A stretch of 6,985 nt of DNA from Lachnospiraceae bacterium UBA3802 (GTDB taxonomy: Bacteria; Bacillota; Clostridia; Lachnospirales; Lachnospiraceae), in NCBI GenBank assembly GCA_002369155.1, contig DFEM01000140.1, positions 1 to 6,985 on the forward strand, given 5' to 3'. Shown here piece by piece: positions 1-5,723 of the stretch. Numbering within the stretch: position 1 is the first letter of the stretch; each line of letters begins with the position of its first letter. A program made the translations under genes and the position numbers. Under the pieces are notes generated by a model. The model searched no databases, was not told the DNA's origin, and saw only the letters and a program-made list of their open reading frames with translations.

Positions 1-1171
1 TACCTGCGATACCGGGAAGTGTAAGTGTAATCGCATCGTTAAATACGGAAAGGATTACTACTATCAATACTGTGTAAAGTGCAAGTGCAAGCACACTCGC
101 AAGACCGGGTATAAAGTAAACACCGATCATGATTACCGCTACAAGTCCGAGACCGATTGCCGCAGCCTTAATGGAAGTGGAAACAGCTTCCGAACCAAGC
201 TGGGCACCTACGATATTGGATCTTAATTCTTCAAGTGTAAGTTTAAGTGCACCGATACGAATCTTTGATGCAAGACGATCTGCTTCGGTAATGTTTGCCA
301 TACCGGTGATAACTGCTTCACCGTTGGTGATTACAACCTGTACTCTGGGTACAGATATAAAGTTTCCGTCATAGTAAATGGCGATTGATTCACCTCTTGA
401 ATATGCTCTTTGTGTTGCTTCTGCGAACTTGGCCGTACCTGCATCGTTAAATGACAATGCAACTACGGAATCCTTTCCGCCTGTGCTCTGATTTTCCTGA
501 GTTGCAGCCTTGGCACTCTTAACATCCGCACCGTCAAGAATGATAGAACCGTCTGCCTTAAGAGTATCGATGCTCTTTAAAAGCATGTAGGATACATTCT
601 CTTCTTCATATGCCTTACGGTCGTAATTAACGATGTTTCCGTTGTCATCCAAAAGAGCCGCACCTGTTGTGTCGTCATATCTTACTGTAAGATTGTCGTT
701 AACATAGTAGTATTTCTCGAATTTTTCGTTGATATATACTACCTGGCCTTCGGCGGTCATCTCGTAATAATAGTTGAGATTTCCTTCATTGTCGGTCTGA
801 GAAATAAAATACAGCGAACCGGGTCTTCCGAGTTCTTCAAGTATGCTTGAAGCATCCGATACACCGGGGATTTCGATGGTTATACGATCGTTGTTTCCCC
901 CCTCCTGGTAAACCTGAGCTTCGGTGGAATATGTCTCAGCTTTGTTTCTTAATTTCTCGATTGTATCGTTCATATCCTCCGCTGTTGGATTGTCTTCTCC
1001 TACAACCTGATATGTGATACTTAATCCGCCCGCAAGGTCAAGACCCTGAGATACGTTTCTATAGCTTCCCACTTTGCCTTCGCCGACACCGCATACAGCT
1101 ATGTATCCGAGTCCTCCGGTAATAAGCAGTATAAGAAATAAAGCTATAATCTTTCCTGTTTTGCCTTTCAT
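1..1171 (-). CDS. secD: Protein translocase subunit SecD (C-terminus missing at window edge)
   Basis: SecD works with SecF at the SecYEG channel and uses the proton gradient to help pull exported proteins across the membrane. About 390 residues are visible. An N-terminal membrane segment lies at about residues 8-29. It is followed by the SecD signature GLDLAGG (43-49), then the extracytoplasmic P1 region with SFNDAGTAKFA and the DGNFISVPRVQ motif. After LEELRSNIVGAQLG come membrane segments at about 335-353 and 356-378. The frame runs off the left edge just after TLPGIAG, a conserved SecD stretch at the start of the next membrane region. The stretch at about residues 131-190 is rich in Tyr and acidic residues and looks like a lineage-specific P1 insertion. 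The ATG start is supported by an AGAAAGG ribosome binding site 8 bases upstream. Whether secF is separate or fused (SecDF) cannot be seen. It is separated from the upstream gene by a terminator, so it is probably transcribed independently. Confidence 0.95.
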   Translation of the reverse strand, partial: MKGKTGKIIALFLILLITGGLGYIAVCGVGEGKVGSYRNVSQGLDLAGGLSITYQVVGEDNPTAEDMNDTIEKLRNKAETYSTEAQVYQEGGNNDRITIEIPGVSDASSILEELGRPGSLYFISQTDNEGNLNYYYEMTAEGQVVYINEKFEKYYYVNDNLTVRYDDTTGAALLDDNGNIVNYDRKAYEEENVSYMLLKSIDTLKADGSIILDGADVKSAKAATQENQSTGGKDSVVALSFNDAGTAKFAEATQRAYSRGESIAIYYDGNFISVPRVQVVITNGEAVITGMANITEADRLASKIRIGALKLTLEELRSNIVGAQLGSEAVSTSIKAAAIGLGLVAVIMIGVYFIPGLASVLALALYTVLIVVILSVFNDAITLTLPGIAG

Positions 1172-1198
1172 TTCAAAAACCTTTCTTTTATGTAATAT

Positions 1199-1213
1199 TT
1201 ACGGCAATCGTAA
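1199..1213. repeat. Short inverted repeat in the secD leader
   Basis: TTACG and CGTAA flank a 5-base centre between the possible secD promoter and the secD start. It might be a small operator or may be chance in AT-rich DNA. No regulator can be named. Confidence 0.25.
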
Positions 1214-1218
1214 TTTGT

Positions 1219-1247
1219 TTAATAATTTACCGCATTCTTTCGCACAA
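1219..1247 (-). promoter_or_regulatory. Possible secD promoter
   Basis: On the minus strand, TTGTGC (1242-1247) is followed after 17 bases by TATTAA (1219-1224), about 48 bases before the secD start codon. The -35 hexamer is the same as that of the stronger promoter of the neighbouring CNNM gene. The -10 match is only moderate. A promoter is expected here because a terminator separates secD from the gene upstream. Confidence 0.4.
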
Positions 1248-1263
1248 TATATTATTATGCCAT

Positions 1264-1297
1264 AAAAACCTTCGAAAGTAAATACTTCCGAAGGTTT
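1264..1297 (-). terminator. Rho-independent terminator after the CNNM/CorC gene
   Basis: Fourteen-base arms (1266-1279 and 1284-1297) enclose a 4-base loop. In the minus-strand RNA the stem is complete with one G-U pair, and it runs directly into a run of U. It lies about 27 bases past the stop codon of the CNNM/CorC gene, so it should end that transcript and insulate secD. Confidence 0.85.
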
Positions 1298-1323
1298 CTC
1301 TGACTTGGCTTTTTATATGGATT

Positions 1324-2613
1324 TCAGGCGTTTTCTTCCTCATCGGCGCCTTCATTTTCCTCTTTCTTTTCGGGAAGAAGAATTTTCACCGACAAAATTC
1401 GGTTTCTGGCTACTTTTAGTGCCGTAAGCACGGTTTCATCCTCAAGGGTTACGCTCTCTCCTTCTTTGGGGAGTCTGTCGAGATTGTCTATCATAAGACC
1501 GCCGATGGAATCGTAATCCTCACTCTCAAACTCGGTGTCTAACGCATCGTTAATGTCATCGAGCTTTAAATTGCCCTGTACGATATATTCGTTGTCGGAT
1601 ACTTTTTCGATGAGTTCTTCTTCGTCGGTATCGTATTCGTCCCTGATTTCTCCGACGATTTCCTCTAGCAGATCCTCAAGTGTAATCATGCCTTCCGCAT
1701 CGCCGTATTCGTTCAAAACGATGGCGATATTGTTTGAAGAAAGTCTCATCTGCGTCAAAAGATCCGAGGTGTTTTTATATTCGTATGTGTAATAAGGCTC
1801 TCTTAAATAATCTTCAATCTTAAACTTGTCGGGATTTTTGACAAAAAGAAAATCCTTTATATTGATGATTCCGATTACATGCTCCTTTGTGTCTCTGTAG
1901 ACCGGAAGTCTTGTATACATGTTTTCCTTAAACACATTCAGGATTTCACGATACGTTGCATTCTCGCTTACCATCACCATGTCGATACGGGGAATCATAA
2001 TATCCCTCGCCTTCGAATCCGACAAATCGAAAAGGTTGATAATCATATCCTTTTCTTTCTCTTCAATGACACCGTCTTCGTGCGAAGTATCAAGAATGGT
2101 TCTTAATTCTCCTTCGGTAATGGAAGGTGCATCATCTTTTGTGTTAATCCTTAATATCTTCATTAAGATTAATGACGTCTTGTCAAAAAGGAAAATGACG
2201 GGCGTGAAAAGAGTCAGATAAATCCTGAAAAAATAAGCATAAAAAAGCACTATTTTATCGGCCTTTATCTTCGCCCAGTTTTTGGGAATTATTTCTCCGC
2301 AAAGAAGAATTATTATCGTCAATGCACCTGTTGCAATCGATACGGCAAATGAAAAACCGCTAAGTAACGCAAGCGTTGTCGTAAGCGACGAAGCCACGAT
2401 GTTTACGATATTGTTTCCGATTAAGATTCCGCTTATTAATTTTGAATAATTATCAAGTATTTTAAGTACCGCTTTGGCTCTTTTGTTTCCGTCTTCCGCA
2501 AGGCTTTTTAATCTTATTTCGTTTGCACAGTTAAACGCGGTTTCGGCGGACGAAAAAAATGCCGATAATATTAACAGTAATACTAATATTGCGATTTTAA
2601 AAATAATGTCCAC
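1324..2613 (-). CDS. CNNM/HlyC-CorC family membrane protein with paired CBS domains
   Basis: Integral membrane protein of the CNNM/CorC family, often annotated as hemolysin. Characterised members export Mg2+ or other divalent cations or confer Co2+/Mg2+ resistance. The 429-residue length is typical. Domains in order are: a DUF21/CNNM membrane domain (about 1-150) with segments near 3-22, 60-83, 89-106 and 122-145; family motifs SSAETA (21-26), GNN (66-68) and GEIIPK (106-111); a linker with MIPR (206-209); a CBS pair (about 200-325) including TRLPVYRD and NEYGDAEG (301-308); EDLLEEIVGEI (313-323); and a CorC_HlyC domain (about 340-412) with DSIGG. The last 14 residues are a very acidic tail. 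The start codon is GTG, placed by a GAGG site 5 bases upstream, and translation from there begins directly with the first membrane segment. It has its own promoter and terminator. The exact ion and direction of transport cannot be read from the sequence. Confidence 0.93.
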   Translation of the reverse strand: MDIIFKIAILVLLLILSAFFSSAETAFNCANEIRLKSLAEDGNKRAKAVLKILDNYSKLISGILIGNNIVNIVASSLTTTLALLSGFSFAVSIATGALTIIILLCGEIIPKNWAKIKADKIVLFYAYFFRIYLTLFTPVIFLFDKTSLILMKILRINTKDDAPSITEGELRTILDTSHEDGVIEEKEKDMIINLFDLSDSKARDIMIPRIDMVMVSENATYREILNVFKENMYTRLPVYRDTKEHVIGIINIKDFLFVKNPDKFKIEDYLREPYYTYEYKNTSDLLTQMRLSSNNIAIVLNEYGDAEGMITLEDLLEEIVGEIRDEYDTDEEELIEKVSDNEYIVQGNLKLDDINDALDTEFESEDYDSIGGLMIDNLDRLPKEGESVTLEDETVLTALKVARNRILSVKILLPEKKEENEGADEEENA

Positions 2614-2642
2614 GATATCCTCACAAAAATATTATGGATAAT

Positions 2643-2671
2643 ATTATATTTAAAACGCAGATTATGCACAA
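2643..2671 (-). promoter_or_regulatory. Promoter of the CNNM/CorC gene
   Basis: Minus-strand TTGTGC (2666-2671) is followed after exactly 17 bases by a perfect TATAAT (2643-2648). This is a good sigma-A type promoter about 30 bases before the GTG start. It implies a leader of roughly 20-25 bases, too short for a riboswitch, so no Mg2+-sensing leader RNA is evident. Confidence 0.8.
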
Positions 2672-2691
2672 GTTTTATTTCTCAGGGCACC

Positions 2692-2722
2692 TTGTCCATC
2701 ATCGCCATTGACATTTGTCCAT
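2692..2722. repeat. Direct repeat TTGTCCAT in the divergent promoter region
   Basis: The 8-base word TTGTCCAT occurs at 2692-2699 and again at 2715-2722, a start-to-start distance of 23 bases, or about two helical turns. The copies flank the -35 box of the plus-strand promoter, and the second copy lies within the spacer. This placement suits a regulator binding site, but no regulator is identified. Confidence 0.4.
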
Positions 2723-2735
2723 AAAGATTTAAAAT
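2708..2735 (+). promoter_or_regulatory. Promoter of the sirtuin-like gene
   Basis: A perfect TTGACA (2708-2713) is followed after 16 bases by TAAAAT (2730-2735). The predicted RNA start near 2742 would place the AGGGG ribosome binding site (2744-2748) almost at the 5' end, 8 bases before the ATG, so the leader is very short. Confidence 0.7.
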
Positions 2736-2756
2736 ATATTTATAGGGGAATAAAAT

Positions 2757-3479
2757 ATGCTTAAAACGGTACGAAACATTATAAGACAATCGAACAAAAT
2801 CGTATTTCTGACCGGTTTGGGCTCCATCGTGGAATGCGGCGGTAGGGATCTTTGGGCATCAGATATTTTCTATTCGATAGAAAAAAAATATCATATGTGC
2901 CCGGAACAGCTTCTTTCGGCAGGTGAGTTTTCATCCAGAAAAGAACGTTTTTATGAGTTCTACAAAAAAGAAGTTATTTCTTATCTCCCTCATCCCGACG
3001 AAACATACGAAATCATGAAATCCGTAGAGGAACAGGGAAACCTGGAATCGGTGATTTCGTTTAACATCTTCGGTCTTGAAAAACTTGCAGGAATCGAAAA
3101 TCTCGTTGAAGTGGCAGGCAGTGTATATAACAATTACTGTCCCAAATGTTTAAAGACTTTCGACGTTGATTATCTTCTCTCAAGTCGTTCCATTCCGTAT
3201 TGCGATGAATGCAAAAAAGCTTTGCGACCCAACCTAAGATTATTGGGAGAGCGTGTTGACAACGATCTCTATACTCAGGCGGCCATTCATTGCTTCAATG
3301 CCGACACCATCATAGTGCTCGGAGCGGACCTCGGCAGTTCCAAGATTCAATATGTCACCGGTCACTACAAGGGCAGTAATCTCATTCTTCTGTCCAAAGA
3401 AGAGAAATACGGAGACCGCTTTGCCGACTACACATTCTATGGCAACATAAAAGACAATATGAAAAAGCTGTTTGTGTAG
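2757..3479 (+). CDS. Sirtuin-like (Sir2 family) protein, catalytic histidine missing
   Basis: A 240-residue cytosolic protein with the layout of a short bacterial sirtuin, an NAD-dependent protein deacylase family. Matching parts are FLTGLGS (17-23, in place of the usual GAGxS), GGRDLW (28-33, in place of GIPDFR), SFNIFGL (101-107, in place of TQNIDGL) and a four-cysteine zinc ribbon (C128, C131, C149, C152). RPNLRLLGE (157-165) resembles the usual KPDVVFFGE, and DTIIVLGADLGSS (183-195) resembles the GTSL strand. The general-base histidine of the HGS motif is alanine here (A120 in EVAGSVYNNYC), with codon GCA, so a single-base error from a His codon does not explain it. The Gln and Asp of QNID are also lost, although the Asn (N103) remains. 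Zinc fold retained with altered NAD chemistry suggests a pseudoenzyme, or a binding or sensor protein; this is inference. The start is well supported by AGGGG 8 bases upstream. It is transcribed alone and diverges from the CNNM gene. Confidence 0.82.
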   Translation: MLKTVRNIIRQSNKIVFLTGLGSIVECGGRDLWASDIFYSIEKKYHMCPEQLLSAGEFSSRKERFYEFYKKEVISYLPHPDETYEIMKSVEEQGNLESVISFNIFGLEKLAGIENLVEVAGSVYNNYCPKCLKTFDVDYLLSSRSIPYCDECKKALRPNLRLLGERVDNDLYTQAAIHCFNADTIIVLGADLGSSKIQYVTGHYKGSNLILLSKEEKYGDRFADYTFYGNIKDNMKKLFV

Positions 3480-3520
3480 ATATGAAAAAAAATTTAGTGT
3501 TTTAAATATATCCAAAATAA

Positions 3521-3550
3521 ACAAAAGGCTGTTTTGCAACAGCCTTTTTT
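3521..3550. terminator. Terminator between convergent genes
   Basis: An 11-base stem (3523-3533 with 3538-3548) encloses a 4-base loop and is followed by T residues on the plus strand, so it terminates the sirtuin-like gene about 40 bases after its stop. The reverse strand also runs into a T-rich stretch after the stem, so it can serve the convergent GGDEF-EAL gene, which ends at 3581. No other terminator is visible for that gene. Confidence 0.88.
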
Positions 3551-3580
3551 GTTTGATTTTTTCAACGGTTATATGAAAAA

Positions 3581-4870
3581 TTAAATAACCTGTCTTAACA
3601 TATATTTGTCTTCGAAGTTTCCGATGGGAATCGGTCTGTCATATAAGAATCCCTGCATTGAATCGCAACCGAATTCATATACGATTCTCTCTTCGTCCTT
3701 GGTCTCGATACCTTCGCACACAATATCCATTTCAATCTCGTTGAGAATACGGATTAATCCTTTTATGATATCCATACCCTTTTTGTTGTTAAGGGAATTC
3801 TTGATGAATCCCTTATCGAGTTTGATGATATCAACGGGAAGAATACCGATTAAGTTAAGTGATGAATAACCGGCACCGAAATCGTCCACGGAAATCTTAA
3901 ATCCGTTGGCTCTTAATTTCTCAATCTTATCGATAATCAATTCGGCCTCTTCAAAGAAAACCGATTCGGTAACCTCGAATTCCACATAATCGGGTGAGAA
4001 ATCATATTTCTCGAATTCTCTCATGATATCTTCAACGAGCGAATCATGATAAAAATGCAATTTTGAAAGGTTCACCGAAATGGGAACTACCGTTCTTCCC
4101 TCTCTTAACCATTCATCGATTTTCTTGAAAACGTACTTCATGACATACCAGTCAAGATCGAGAACCTTGCCTGAATTCTCAAGCACCGGAATAAAGATAT
4201 CCGGAGGGACAATCTGTCCGTCGTCATCGATAAGTCTTGTGAGAGCTTCCGCACCTCTTATGCCGCCTTTCTTCACGCTGATTTTAGGCTGCATGTAAAC
4301 AAGAATCTCATCATTTTCAAGAGCTTTTTCAAAAATCGGAATAAGTCTTGATTCTGCTTCCTTAAGTGTCTGAAGTTTCTGTGTATACAGTGCGTAAGGA
4401 ACCGTGTAATTGCCCTTGACGCTTCTTCTTGCAATATTGGCTTTGTCGATAATCGAAGTAATGGGCTCGTTGTTGTCTTCTACAAGGTAAACACCTATGT
4501 TAAGGTGTACGGATGTTTTAGAGTAGGCTTTTTTATGTGCCTTGCAAAAGTCTTCTTCGAGTTTTTTAAGTCTCTCTTTTTCGACATCCCAGTCACATTT
4601 CGTGAAAGCAAAAAGTCCGAGGATATGATCGGAATAGGGTCTGCAAGCTACAACGCACTCTTTCTGACCGGCCAACGCATCGGCAAGATCTTTAATGAGC
4701 TTATCGCCCGCACCGTAACTGTAAACTCTGTTTATGTACTTAAATTTGGAAAAATCCGCAGAAATCAAAACGAATAGAGTGTCTTCCGATGCTTCCCCAA
4801 TTCTCTCGGAAGCGACCTCTATGAAATCGTCAAATAGATATAACCCGGTCAATTTGTCCTTATTATCCAT
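3581..4870 (-). CDS. GGDEF-EAL protein; probable c-di-GMP phosphodiesterase with degenerate GGDEF
   Basis: A 429-residue soluble protein with no signal peptide, membrane segment or N-terminal sensor domain; it begins directly with the GGDEF-domain start DKLTGLY. In the GGDEF domain (about 1-165) the active-site position reads RPYSDHI (77-83) where RxGGDEF is expected. Both glycines, the glutamate and the phenylalanine are replaced, so diguanylate cyclase activity is not expected. The EAL domain (about 172-420) has all the usual metal and catalytic residues: E208 in AEALTR, N267 in VNLS, E299 in EVTES, D329 and D330 in DDFGAGYSSL, K350 in IKLD, E386 in EGIET and Q406 in QGFL. It should therefore hydrolyse c-di-GMP to pGpG, lowering the level of this motility and surface-attachment signal. 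In some family members a degenerate GGDEF domain binds GTP and activates the EAL domain; that role is inferred here. The ATG has a GAGG site 9 bases upstream. It is a single-gene unit with its own promoter. Confidence 0.92.
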   Translation of the reverse strand: MDNKDKLTGLYLFDDFIEVASERIGEASEDTLFVLISADFSKFKYINRVYSYGAGDKLIKDLADALAGQKECVVACRPYSDHILGLFAFTKCDWDVEKERLKKLEEDFCKAHKKAYSKTSVHLNIGVYLVEDNNEPITSIIDKANIARRSVKGNYTVPYALYTQKLQTLKEAESRLIPIFEKALENDEILVYMQPKISVKKGGIRGAEALTRLIDDDGQIVPPDIFIPVLENSGKVLDLDWYVMKYVFKKIDEWLREGRTVVPISVNLSKLHFYHDSLVEDIMREFEKYDFSPDYVEFEVTESVFFEEAELIIDKIEKLRANGFKISVDDFGAGYSSLNLIGILPVDIIKLDKGFIKNSLNNKKGMDIIKGLIRILNEIEMDIVCEGIETKDEERIVYEFGCDSMQGFLYDRPIPIGNFEDKYMLRQVI

Positions 4871-4886
4871 AATAAACTACCTCATT

Positions 4887-4928
4887 TTAGAAATAATTTC
4901 GCATATTACGAATCATAATTACAAACAT
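4887..4928 (-). CDS. Possible 13-residue leader peptide upstream of the GGDEF-EAL gene
   Basis: An ATG at 4926-4928 follows an AGGGG site (4939-4943) by 10 bases and encodes MFVIMIRNMRNYF. Translation ends 16 bases before the GGDEF-EAL start. The site lies next to the predicted RNA start, as in the sirtuin-like gene. The peptide has no run of a single amino acid typical of attenuation, and a 14-codon frame in AT-rich DNA can arise by chance, so this is only a candidate. Confidence 0.2.
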   Translation of the reverse strand: MFVIMIRNMRNYF

Positions 4929-4952
4929 CCGTATTTTTCCCCTACTGCTATT

Positions 4953-4981
4953 ATTATATATAAATAAAAATATATAGTCTA
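4953..4981 (-). promoter_or_regulatory. Promoter of the GGDEF-EAL gene
   Basis: Minus-strand TAGACT (4976-4981) is followed after 17 bases by a perfect TATAAT (4953-4958). The predicted RNA start is near 4946, giving a leader of about 75 bases. That is too short for a complete c-di-GMP riboswitch, and none of its features are seen. The surrounding sequence is almost all A and T, so the exact -35 choice is less certain than the -10. Confidence 0.6.
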
Positions 4982-4986
4982 TATAT
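4970..4986. repeat. Palindrome overlapping the -35 box of the GGDEF-EAL promoter
   Basis: Perfect 8-base arms ATATATAG and CTATATAT surround a single central base. The centre falls within the proposed -35 box, where a bound repressor would block RNA polymerase. Part of the symmetry comes from alternating AT, which weakens the case for an operator. Confidence 0.35.
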
Positions 4987-4995
4987 AATAGTGTT

Positions 4996-5020
4996 AAAAA
5001 TGATTACTAATTTTTAGTAA
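4996..5020 (-). terminator. Weak terminator candidate after the phosphopantetheinyl transferase gene
   Basis: On the minus strand, 7-base arms TTACTAA and TTAGTAA with a 3-base loop (5004-5020) are followed after 3 bases by five T (4996-5000). The stem has only one G-C pair, so it would be unstable and termination here is doubtful. No better hairpin is visible between this gene and the GGDEF-EAL gene. Confidence 0.3.
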
Positions 5021-5043
5021 ATTTGTCCTTTTTTTATCCCTGC

Positions 5044-5721
5044 TTAGAACCTTTGGTTTCTTGAAGCCGCAAAACAGACATAATCAGGATCTATCTCGTA
5101 CCTTTTCAGATACCCTTTGAGTTCATTGCTTTTGCTGTCAAAAAGTTCCATTTTATCGAAGTTTTCATAGAATGTGGAGAATCCCTCCCCTATACCTTTT
5201 CCGGTAAGTTTGGCATAGCTTTCCTTGGCACACCAGACCTCAATGAAGCGTTCTCTCTTTTTGTCCTCTTCACTGTCTATATAATCGTTGTCCCTCTTTT
5301 CGAAAAATCTGCCGGCAATATCCGCTCTTATATCCTTGATTTCCTGGATGTCCACTCCGACTTCTTCATCCGATAAGGCAAGTACACAGTATTCTTTTGA
5401 ATGAGAGATGTTAAAAAACAAATCATCCCTGTCTTTTACCTCTCCTTTTCCTATTTCGCCGTATACAATTTCTAAGTCACTTAAGTTTTCCTTGCAGAAT
5501 TCATCAAGGTCATTTACAAAGTTTACTTCACCGTATTTTTCGTCCTTGAATCTTTCCGCAAAACAAAAAAGCATCAGCCTTCCCGCAAGGGATAAATTTC
5601 TGTCCTTGTCATATTTGTATTTTGATAATTTTTCTCTTTCTTTTAATGACAAAAGGGACATCTTATCAACTAAGATGCCCTCATTTTTACTATCAACTTT
5701 AAATACAAATATTTTGACCAT
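5044..5721 (-). CDS. Sfp-type 4'-phosphopantetheinyl transferase
   Basis: This enzyme transfers the phosphopantetheine arm of coenzyme A to a serine of carrier proteins, making acyl or peptidyl carrier proteins active. The 225 residues match the usual length of the Sfp family. The N-terminal half has KEREKLSKYKYDKDRNLSLAGRLML (about 27-51), the family region that ends with the conserved Arg. FFNISHS (102-108) and GVDIQ (122-126) form the substrate and metal site, and WCAKESYAKLTGKG (163-176) is the WxxKE motif, with E167 a metal ligand. Metal ligand D124 is kept, but the second acidic position (Glu in Sfp, in DIE) is Gln126; other active members vary here. The ATG lies 2 bases after the hisS stop and has no clear ribosome binding site, suggesting translational coupling to hisS. 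No carrier protein or polyketide/peptide synthase gene is nearby, so its target is not shown by context. It could serve a synthase elsewhere or the fatty-acid carrier protein. Confidence 0.93.
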   Translation of the reverse strand: MVKIFVFKVDSKNEGILVDKMSLLSLKEREKLSKYKYDKDRNLSLAGRLMLFCFAERFKDEKYGEVNFVNDLDEFCKENLSDLEIVYGEIGKGEVKDRDDLFFNISHSKEYCVLALSDEEVGVDIQEIKDIRADIAGRFFEKRDNDYIDSEEDKKRERFIEVWCAKESYAKLTGKGIGEGFSTFYENFDKMELFDSKSNELKGYLKRYEIDPDYVCFAASRNQRF

Positions 5722-5723
5722 TT

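Noticed and set aside
1130..1150. Possible frameshift near the start of secD in an A-rich run
   Set aside because: Rechecking the bases gave one continuous frame from the ATG at 1169-1171 through the first membrane segment to the left edge; the suspicion came from a miscount.
3240..3539. Minus-strand open frame of 99 codons opposite the sirtuin-like gene
   Set aside because: It overlaps the well-supported sirtuin-like gene and its terminator, has no recognisable domain and looks like a shadow frame.
4871..4946. c-di-GMP riboswitch in the leader of the GGDEF-EAL gene
   Set aside because: The predicted leader is only about 75 bases and shows no multi-helix structure or terminator before the start codon.
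4851..5030. Repeat AATTTGTCCTT at 4851-4861 and 5020-5030
   Set aside because: One copy lies inside the GGDEF-EAL coding sequence and is explained by its codons; the other is in AT-rich spacer. There is no symmetry or spacing suggesting an element.
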